From Cyanobacteria bacterium NC_groundwater_1444_Ag_S-0.65um_54_12 (GTDB lineage: Bacteria; Cyanobacteriota; Sericytochromatia; S15B-MN24; VGJW01): DNA of 5,653 nucleotides. The DNA lies in the NCBI GenBank assembly GCA_016267585.1, contig JACQUT010000074.1, forward strand, positions 1 through 5,653, in the 5' to 3' direction. The position numbers and the translations under genes were made by a program. The notes below the pieces were generated by a model. The model saw only the letters and a program-made list of their open reading frames with translations, made no database searches and was not told the DNA's origin. Shown here one piece after another: positions 1 through 5,380 of this stretch; position 1 is the first letter of the stretch, and the number at the start of each line of letters is the position of its first letter.

Positions 1-2
1 AC

Positions 3-149
3 GGGGCCAGAGAACCGACGCCACCGGCGGCGGAGAACATCAATACAGGGTTCCCGGACGTGCTTGCACGGCTGGGCAAGAGCCAGAAAGCGACCCTGGT
101 GAGCAGTTATCAAAAATATCACCCCAATAATACGAATCTTACTCAATAG
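3..149 (+). CDS. Possible C-terminal end of an unrecognised protein (partial)
   Basis: The frame beginning at base 3 stays open for 48 codons and ends in TAG at 147-149. The peptide is proline/alanine-rich at first and then reads FPDVLARLGKSQKATLVSSY before a polar Asn/Thr-rich tail. I do not recognise the family. Support is weak: the other two plus-strand frames and a minus-strand frame are also open over much of this short GC-rich stretch (65 of the first 100 bases are G or C), so the frame is chosen only because it runs furthest and gives a plausible soluble tail. If real, it converges on the ZIP gene, whose stop lies 76 bases further on. I saw no convincing hairpin-plus-T-run terminator in bases 150-225. 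Confidence 0.3.
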   Translation, partial: GAREPTPPAAENINTGFPDVLARLGKSQKATLVSSYQKYHPNNTNLTQ

Positions 150-225
150 GCATTAGCAGACTGCTGTAAAACCCCAGGGCGGCTATTAGCTTCATCTGAC
201 AAATAGGCGCGAAAAATTCCAGTTG

Positions 226-1008
226 CTATGGCCTAGAGTGTGAAAAAAACAAGAAAGTAGCTAAATTGCAGGCGAACCCCAAGATTACGGACAAAGGAAC
301 TATATAATCTCGCCGATTGCGATGCGCTTCCGGTAAAAGATCGCCGGTTGCTATATAAATAAAGTTACCAGCAGAAAATGCCAATGCTCCGCCCAGGATA
401 GCTTGCTGGTCAACTTGTAGGTTCCTTAAAAGGGATAGCACCCAATCATTTTGAATTTGCATACCCAAAATAGCACCTATCACTGATAGCGAAGCGATGA
501 TGGCAAGAATCCGCCAAGCTACTAGCTTACGTATTTCGCTGCATAGCATTAGCCCTGCCAGCGATATTCCCTTGGGAAAAGAATGGAAGAGAACACCAAG
601 CGCCACCATCAACATAAGTGGAGTACTGTTGAACTCACGTGATATTGCCAATGCAAAGCCATCCATCATGGAGTGAAAACCGATACCCCAGAGCACAAAG
701 CGCGAAGCTCGCACATCGCTGGCAGCATCACGTTCACAATCCTCATCATGGCAAGAATGAATGATGGTAATTCTCTCCAGTAAGTACATTGCAATGAAAC
801 CAAATCCCAGCCACAGGAGAGCTAGATTATGGATCTGCTCAAAAGCCTCCCCTAGCATCTCCAGCATGCCAACCGACAAGATTATTCCGGCAGAAAACGC
901 TACTAGCCAGCTGAGATGACGCGGAGCGAACTCCTTTTTAGAAAGCGGCAGTGCACCACCAGCTATTACAAAAACGGCAGCAATGGTAGCAATCAATATG
1001 GCTTCCAT
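226..1008 (-). CDS. ZIP-family divalent metal transporter
   Basis: This 260-residue inner-membrane protein belongs to the ZIP family, which typically moves Zn2+, Fe2+ or Mn2+ into the cytoplasm. Hydrophobic segments lie roughly at residues 1-21, 32-52, 62-80, 102-123, 130-155, 163-183, 202-222 and 235-256, matching the usual eight helices. The TM4 signature appears as H112-S-M-M-D116-G117 (family form HNxPEG). The TM5 signature is H142-S-F-P-K146-G147, with lysine at the position usually held by glutamate. The loop after TM3 carries a metal-ligand-rich stretch, HSCHDEDCERD (84-94), where ZIP proteins often have histidine clusters. The ATG at 1006-1008 follows the ATPase stop by 28 bases with no clear Shine-Dalgarno sequence, so co-transcription with the ATPase is likely. 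Length is normal for bacterial ZIPs. The family assignment is secure. The metal and the direction of transport are inferred. Confidence 0.88.
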   Translation of the reverse strand: MEAILIATIAAVFVIAGGALPLSKKEFAPRHLSWLVAFSAGIILSVGMLEMLGEAFEQIHNLALLWLGFGFIAMYLLERITIIHSCHDEDCERDAASDVRASRFVLWGIGFHSMMDGFALAISREFNSTPLMLMVALGVLFHSFPKGISLAGLMLCSEIRKLVAWRILAIIASLSVIGAILGMQIQNDWVLSLLRNLQVDQQAILGGALAFSAGNFIYIATGDLLPEAHRNRRDYIVPLSVILGFACNLATFLFFSHSRP

Positions 1009-1036
1009 GACTATTCAGTTTACCAGGGCTGCAAAA

Positions 1037-3562
1037 TTATTTATCGGACTTTTCGGCAATCGCCCAGACCCGAGAGCGTAACAAGCGCATGCTGTTCAAA
1101 ACTACTACCAGCGTGATCCCCACATCTCCGGCTACTGCTAATGCCAGCGAAAGCCAATGTGGAATAGCAAGCAATACCAGTATTAACTTGACACTTAATG
1201 ATAGTATAATGTTTTGCCGTATAATGCCAATGGCTCGGCGTCCCAGATATATGGCGGGTGCTAGCAGCTTCAGGTTGTCTTGCATCAAGATGACGTCTGC
1301 AGTTTCTAGCGCTGCATCAGTCCCACGGATTCCCAGTGCTACACCAACAGTCGCGGTAGCTAATGCCGGAGCGTCATTGATGCCATCTCCTACCATCAGC
1401 ACATTTCCTTGACGGTTTGCGAGATCGCGTATTGCACGCACTTTATCATCGGGCAGCAAATCAGCTATTACTTCATCAGCGCCCAATGTGGTAGCTAGTG
1501 GTTCTGCAACCACACGATGATCACCTGTCAAAATCGCCACATGGCGTATACCTGCCTTACGGAGTTCTTTGATTGCTACCTTGGCTTCCGTCCGGAGCGT
1601 ATCAGTTATTGCTAACATGCCTAGCAAACCCTCATCGGGGCTGCCCACTAGAATCGGAGTCTTACCGGTTTTATGCCAATCAGCAAGGTAGAGAGATGCT
1701 TCGCTTAGCGAAATACCTTGCTCCGTCATAAAAGGTGGATTGCCGACAAAAACCAAACGGCCATCAACTCTACCTGCCACACCTCTACCGGGAAAAATCT
1801 TGAAATCATCAACGACAAAAAGCGATCGACCAACAGTGGAACATGTTTCTGATTTCGAGCAGTTACAATTTTCACCCGTTAATATGGAGGAAGAGGCTAC
1901 GCTATGACCATGTAGCTCACTGTGTTTTCGCAAAATTGCCTCTGCTAAAGGATGCTCTGAACGATGCTCCAAAGCCGCGGCGATTGTCAACAATTCGCTC
2001 GGCTGATAACCGTTGGTCGCTATTACATCAGCCACAACAGGCTGCCCCATCGTCAAGGTACCTGTCTTATCGAAGGCTACTGCATGTATTCGCCCTAAAG
2101 CCTCCAAGAAAACTCCGCCCTTTATGAGCAATCCTTTACGACTAGCGTTGGCGATCGCCGCCGCCACCGCTACCGGCGTAGAGATGATCAAGGCACAAGG
2201 ACAGCTAACTATCAAAAGCGCCAAAGCCTGGTAGATCCATTCCTTAACCTCTGGCCAGGTCACAAAAAGCGGTAATAAATTGACATGGCCCAGCAAGGCC
2301 AACAAAGCCGGCAGCAACGCTGCCGAACTGGCCAGCACCAGGATTGCTGGCGTATACCACTTAGCAAAACGATCTACTAATTGCTGGATAGGTATGCGTT
2401 GCGCTTGAGCTTCCTCGACTAATTGCACGATCCTTGACAATGCAGTATCCGCATTGCGTTTCTGTACACGAACAGCCAAAGCTCCATGGCCATTGATACT
2501 GCCGGCGTAGACCGTCGCACCAATAGGTTTAGCAACAGGCTGATACTCGCCAGTAAGAGCACTCTCGTCTACGGTACTGGCACCCTCGATAACCTCGCCA
2601 TCTAGCGGAATTCTTTCACCAGGACGGATAATAATTGCTACACCTACTGGCACCTCCTCAACTGGACGAAGTACCTCACGATGACCTTCCCTCACTAGTG
2701 CCTTGGGTGGCGCCAAGGAGAGTAAACTGCGCAAAGCAAAACGAGTCCGATCCATTGTCATGGCGGCCAGCGCGTTACCCGCGGCAAAGAAACAAACCAC
2801 CTCCGCTGCCTCTTGCCAACGCCCTAACCCGATCGCACCTATTACCGCCAGGGTCATGAGGGAATTGATATCTAATCCATGTGAACTACGGAGCGCTAAC
2901 CGGGCTGCCTTCGCCATGTAATAGCCGCCAGCCAGAACGGAGAGACCAAAAATATAAGTGGCAAGCCATGGTACTGATTGCTCTGCTATCAAGCCGCCGG
3001 CAAAGCTGATTCCCGAAATAATAGTTGACCAAGTCTTGCGATGATTACGCCAAAAATGAGCACCTGCCTTGCGAATTTTTGCCTCGTAGCCAAACGCGGC
3101 GACTGCGGCCGGAATGTCGGGCTGTGGAGCCTGTTGGGCAAAAATTACCTCTAAAGTAGCAGCACCGAAATTCACCCGCGCTTCTCTGACACCTGGTAAC
3201 GTTGAAAGGTGGCTAGCTAATTGCTCGGCACAGTCCCCACAGTCAAGACCCCGCAAAAGATATTCAGAACGCAGTCCAGTCGTCATGGCACGTGCAGCTT
3301 TGGTACCATAGCCTAAATCTCGAATAGTCTGACTGATCGTTGCTTCAGAAACTTCTGCGGGACGAAAAGCTACTTTTAGTCGTGCAGAAGCAAAGTTAAG
3401 ATCGGTGTCCACTACGCCTGGCAGGATAGCAATTGCTTGCTGTAGCTTGGCAGCACAATCGGCACACTCCAGTCCGGTAATGGTAAGCATAGCCACCCGA
3501 ACAGCCGGCGTAGTGCCGTGAGCCTGACAATTAGTTCCATGGACGAAAGGATCCATATTCAC
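1037..3562 (-). CDS. Zn/Cd/Pb-translocating P1B-type ATPase with tandem HMA domains (ZntA/CadA-like)
   Basis: This 841-residue pump of the inner membrane uses ATP to export soft divalent metals. Two N-terminal metal-binding (HMA) domains carry GLECADCA (C33, C36) and GLDCGDCA (C108, C111). After the first membrane helices come the actuator loop TGEY (337-340, more often TGES), the intramembrane CPC at 454-456, the phosphorylated D498 in DKTGTLT, the nucleotide-binding HP at 537-538, TGD (679-681) and GDGIND (725-730). In the last helices K792 and D813 are 21 residues apart, the same spacing as Lys693 and Asp714 of E. coli ZntA, which points to P1B-2 (Zn2+/Cd2+/Pb2+) rather than copper specificity. 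It is longer than typical ZntA, because of the second HMA domain and a cysteine-bearing insert (C566, C568, C574). The start may be GTG at 3562 or ATG at 3556, two codons later; neither has a good ribosome-binding site. It is the first gene of a two-gene unit with the ZIP gene. Confidence 0.95.
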   Translation of the reverse strand: MNMDPFVHGTNCQAHGTTPAVRVAMLTITGLECADCAAKLQQAIAILPGVVDTDLNFASARLKVAFRPAEVSEATISQTIRDLGYGTKAARAMTTGLRSEYLLRGLDCGDCAEQLASHLSTLPGVREARVNFGAATLEVIFAQQAPQPDIPAAVAAFGYEAKIRKAGAHFWRNHRKTWSTIISGISFAGGLIAEQSVPWLATYIFGLSVLAGGYYMAKAARLALRSSHGLDINSLMTLAVIGAIGLGRWQEAAEVVCFFAAGNALAAMTMDRTRFALRSLLSLAPPKALVREGHREVLRPVEEVPVGVAIIIRPGERIPLDGEVIEGASTVDESALTGEYQPVAKPIGATVYAGSINGHGALAVRVQKRNADTALSRIVQLVEEAQAQRIPIQQLVDRFAKWYTPAILVLASSAALLPALLALLGHVNLLPLFVTWPEVKEWIYQALALLIVSCPCALIISTPVAVAAAIANASRKGLLIKGGVFLEALGRIHAVAFDKTGTLTMGQPVVADVIATNGYQPSELLTIAAALEHRSEHPLAEAILRKHSELHGHSVASSSILTGENCNCSKSETCSTVGRSLFVVDDFKIFPGRGVAGRVDGRLVFVGNPPFMTEQGISLSEASLYLADWHKTGKTPILVGSPDEGLLGMLAITDTLRTEAKVAIKELRKAGIRHVAILTGDHRVVAEPLATTLGADEVIADLLPDDKVRAIRDLANRQGNVLMVGDGINDAPALATATVGVALGIRGTDAALETADVILMQDNLKLLAPAIYLGRRAIGIIRQNIILSLSVKLILVLLAIPHWLSLALAVAGDVGITLVVVLNSMRLLRSRVWAIAEKSDK

Positions 3563-3563
3563 T

Positions 3564-3572
3564 ATCTTAGCA
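3564..3572 (-). promoter_or_regulatory. Candidate extended -10 element for the ATPase-ZIP operon
   Basis: Read on the minus strand, TG-C-TAAGAT matches an extended -10 (TGnTATAAT) in the TG and four of the six hexamer positions. Transcription would begin near 3556-3557, almost on the ATG at 3556, implying a leaderless or nearly leaderless message. There is no good -35 hexamer. The place where one would lie (3587-3592) falls inside the inverted repeat at 3582-3598. This is a motif match only. Confidence 0.3.
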
Positions 3573-3581
3573 AGACCATTT

Positions 3582-3598
3582 GAACTGAGCTCAGATTC
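3582..3598. repeat. Inverted repeat GAA-CTGAG/CTCAG-(A)-TTC, candidate operator
   Basis: CTGAGCTCAG at 3585-3594 is a perfect 10-base palindrome. With one unpaired A at 3595 it extends to GAA...TTC, giving eight matched pairs. It lies 20 bases before the GTG start and 26 before the ATG start of the metal ATPase, at the -35 position of the candidate promoter there. That is a sensible place for a metal-responsive repressor or activator. It does not match the long ZntR/MerR dyad or the usual 12-2-12 SmtB/ArsR box, so no regulator family is assigned, and none is encoded in the window. Confidence 0.35.
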
Positions 3599-3669
3599 GG
3601 CAGTAAGTTCGGTACGCGCACCACAGTAGCTTAGCTCTCCCCATCAAGGTTATTTCTGCTAAACTTATC

Positions 3670-3678
3670 TGCTATAAA
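3670..3678 (+). promoter_or_regulatory. Candidate extended -10 promoter of the tRNA-Lys gene
   Basis: TG-C-TATAAA at 3670-3678 is a good extended -10 element, matching five of six hexamer positions. Transcription would start near 3685, about 20 bases before the mature tRNA end, a normal leader length for a tRNA precursor. The -35 region (about 3650-3655, TTATTT) is poor. Confidence 0.42.
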
Positions 3679-3705
3679 CAAAATTCAGGTCTTGGCTAGC
3701 GCTAA

Positions 3706-3778
3706 GAGACAGTAGCTCAGTAGGTAGAGCAACGGACTTTTAATCCGTGGGTCCCGGGTTCGAATCCCGGCTGTCTCA
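3706..3778 (+). tRNA. tRNA-Lys (anticodon UUU)
   Basis: All arms of a standard tRNA are visible. The acceptor stem GAGACAG (3706-3712) pairs perfectly with CTGTCTC (3771-3777). The D arm is GCTC...GAGC. The anticodon stem ACGGA/TCCGT (3732-3736, 3744-3748) closes the loop CTTTTAA. The T arm is CCGGG-TTCGAAT-CCCGG. The anticodon TTT at 3739-3741 reads AAA/AAG lysine codons. Base 3778 is the discriminator A and the next bases are CTA, so the CCA end is not encoded and must be added after transcription. The gene stands alone, divergent from the metal operon and codirectional with the ABC operon. No tRNA 3'-end duplicate that would mark an integrated element occurs in the window. Confidence 0.97.
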
Positions 3779-3826
3779 CTAGAATAGAATCCAGACAGAT
3801 AGTAGTTTTTGGGCGCATGTGATTTC

Positions 3827-3835
3827 TGGTAGAAT
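3827..3835 (+). promoter_or_regulatory. Candidate extended -10 promoter for the ABC importer operon
   Basis: TG-G-TAGAAT at 3827-3835 matches the extended -10 consensus with five of six hexamer positions. A partial -35 (TTGGGC, 3809-3814) lies upstream at a short 15-base spacing. The start point would be near 3842, leaving a leader of about 225 bases before the chosen ATG of the solute-binding protein. The alternative is readthrough from the tRNA gene. Confidence 0.35.
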
Positions 3836-3868
3836 TCGTATCAAGAACCCGTTGGGCTAACTTCTCAA

Positions 3869-3884
3869 GCTAATCGCTATTAGC
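3869..3884 (+). other. Small leader hairpin GCTAAT-CGCT-ATTAGC
   Basis: This is a six-base-pair perfect stem with a four-base loop. The 3' arm and its flank (TTAGCCAA) can instead pair with an upstream TTGGGCTAA (3853-3861) with one bulged base, so two exclusive pairings are possible. There is no T run after it, so it is not an intrinsic terminator. It lies between the candidate promoter and the solute-binding protein gene. Any regulatory role is speculative. Confidence 0.25.
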
Positions 3885-3908
3885 CAAGACAGAAATTCTG
3901 GATGTAGC

Positions 3909-4001
3909 ATGTTCGTGTGCCATTTGCGAATGGTGTTTGCCTGGCAAAATTACGCGATCAACTGTCCAAGCTGCGGGGGCCACCTCCCTCCGCTTGGCTA
4001 A
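3909..4001 (+). CDS. Possible 30-codon leader ORF with CPSCGG motif
   Basis: ATG at 3909-3911 opens a short frame ending in TAA at 3999-4001. The peptide begins MFVCHLRMVFAWQ and ends INCPSCGGHLPPLG. CPxCGG resembles one knuckle of a zinc ribbon, and a Cys-His pair lies at residues 4-5. There is no clear ribosome-binding site and no recognised family. It lies wholly within the leader of the ABC operon, about 65 bases before the next gene. It could be a small protein, a leader peptide, a gene remnant or chance. An overlapping frame starting with GTG at 3917 joins the downstream gene but looks like an unused extension. Confidence 0.2.
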   Translation: MFVCHLRMVFAWQNYAINCPSCGGHLPPLG

Positions 4002-4066
4002 TACATGCGTACGGCCTTAAGAAGCATTGCATAGCAGATTTGAGCATGCTATTCTGCCAGTCTGCC

Positions 4067-5380
4067 ATGCGCGTTTCACGCTTTATTTCTATCTTAGCTT
4101 CCAAATCATCCGTTTTTTTAACAATCGCAGCGATGTCAGGGGCGCTGAGTTGCTCCAATTTGCCGGCATCTTCTGCCCTGACCGTTTGGCACAGCTGGGG
4201 CGGCGCAGAACTTGCCACACTCAAGCAGTTACTAAAGCGTTACCGAAAAATACATCCTGACGTCGAGGTATTAGCCTTACAAATTCCCCATGATCGCTTG
4301 TTAGATAAGTTTATTCGTTCCAGCGCCGCTAATGGCGGTCCAGATTTACTGATCGGCGATAACGATTGGTCTGGTAAGCTAGCGCAATCTGGTTTACTAG
4401 CCACAATTTTTGACGAAACTACCGCTGCGCTATCCAAGGGGCCAACCGATGCTACAATTGCTGCCGAAGTGGTTACCAGAGATCCGCAAGCGGCGCTTTT
4501 CCCCATAGCAGATGAGCAGCTTTTTGCGCCGGAAACATTGGCGGCCTTGCGCGTGGACCAAAAGATCTATGCCTGGCCAGAATCACTTGAAACGGTGGCT
4601 TTATATTACAATCGCCAAATCATTGCCAAGCCGCCCGCAACCGTGCCGGACATGTTACGGTTGACTGCTCAAACTCATGTCCCGGAAGGCAGTGCCTTAG
4701 TTTTCAATACCGCCTTCTACTTTTCCGCTGGTTATTTTCTGGGAGGTGGTGGCACTATTTTCCAGCCTGGCGGTAACTCGACTGTCAATACTCCCGCTGG
4801 TCAACAAATGCTGGCTTGGCTAGCCAGGCTCAAATCGTCGCCAGGAGTACTGGCTACTAATGATTATGGCAAGGCGGATTCCCTTTATAAGCAAGGCAAA
4901 GCTGGCATGATCGTAAATGGCCCTTGGGCCTTGGCCGATTATCAGCAAGCCTTGGGGCCGAACATGGGCGTAGCGCCGTTACCACGTTTGGCTGATGGCA
5001 GGCCTGCCAGGCCCTGGATTGGCGTGAAGACACTGATGGTTAATGCCAATGCTGATGCTGTACATCGGCGCTTGGCAGTAGATTTTTGTCGCTTTGTGAC
5101 CGAACCGGCGATTCAGCTCGCGCTTTCTGCCGGATGTGGGCATATCCCGGCAGTACAGGGGATAGAATTGCCAGCTGACTCGCCACTACGCGCTTTTCAA
5201 CACCAAGCTCGCACTGGTATACCAAAGGGTGCCGATCCGCTGTTAGCCGTTATCTGGGAACCGCTAGATCGAGCCATCCAAGAAGTAATTAATGGTGGCA
5301 AAGAGCCAGCAGTAGCTCTGGCGCGCGCCGAGGCAGCTATTTCAGCCAAGATTGCCGCTGTGAGGGCCAATTTGCAATGA
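4067..5380 (+). CDS. Carbohydrate ABC transporter solute-binding lipoprotein (MalE-like, CUT1 type)
   Basis: This protein should capture a sugar or oligosaccharide outside the inner membrane and pass it to the downstream permease. From the ATG at 4067 it has 437 residues, in the normal range. Residues 1-28 form a signal peptide with two arginines (positions 2 and 5) and a hydrophobic core. They end in GALS-C29, which fits the broad lipobox, although A at -3 is less usual than L. The mature part opens with LTVWHSWGG (38-46), typical of this family. It then shows YAWPES (168-173), YYNRQII (180-186), GKAGMIVNGPW (277-287), GVAPLP (301-306) and a C-terminal helical region with WEPLDRAIQEV (397-407). 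In-frame starts exist at ATG 4046 and GTG 3917, but they would put a non-signal-like extension before the signal peptide, so 4067 is preferred despite its lack of a Shine-Dalgarno sequence. The substrate cannot be read from the sequence. Confidence 0.9.
   Translation: MRVSRFISILASKSSVFLTIAAMSGALSCSNLPASSALTVWHSWGGAELATLKQLLKRYRKIHPDVEVLALQIPHDRLLDKFIRSSAANGGPDLLIGDNDWSGKLAQSGLLATIFDETTAALSKGPTDATIAAEVVTRDPQAALFPIADEQLFAPETLAALRVDQKIYAWPESLETVALYYNRQIIAKPPATVPDMLRLTAQTHVPEGSALVFNTAFYFSAGYFLGGGGTIFQPGGNSTVNTPAGQQMLAWLARLKSSPGVLATNDYGKADSLYKQGKAGMIVNGPWALADYQQALGPNMGVAPLPRLADGRPARPWIGVKTLMVNANADAVHRRLAVDFCRFVTEPAIQLALSAGCGHIPAVQGIELPADSPLRAFQHQARTGIPKGADPLLAVIWEPLDRAIQEVINGGKEPAVALARAEAAISAKIAAVRANLQ

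Noticed and set aside
159..180. AGCAG-A-CTGCT and CCCAGGG near the convergent gene ends as a terminator
   Set aside because: The loops are too small for a stable hairpin and no suitable T run follows on either strand.
1089..1412. Plus-strand open frames opposite the metal ATPase (also at 1843-2127, 2013-2234, 2635-2921 and 3114-3311)
   Set aside because: They are antisense shadows of a gene whose motifs are intact throughout; their products show no family features.
2150..2159. GGCGATCGCC palindrome, the HIP1 sequence abundant in cyanobacteria
   Set aside because: It occurs only once in 5.6 kb, inside the ATPase coding region; CGATCG alone appears a few more times. That is too sparse to claim a cyanobacterial host.
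3616..3647. TTGATG on the minus strand as the -35 of a MerR-type promoter with a 19-20 base spacer
   Set aside because: The bases at the required -10 position (GTGCGC) do not resemble a -10 hexamer, and no spanning dyad is visible.
3706..3778. tRNA-Lys as an integration (att) site of a mobile element
   Set aside because: No duplicate of the tRNA 3' end, integrase or phage gene is present in the window.
3958..4506. Minus-strand open frames opposite the leader and 5' part of the binding-protein gene
   Set aside because: They overlap a clearly coding plus-strand frame and show no recognisable domain or start signal.
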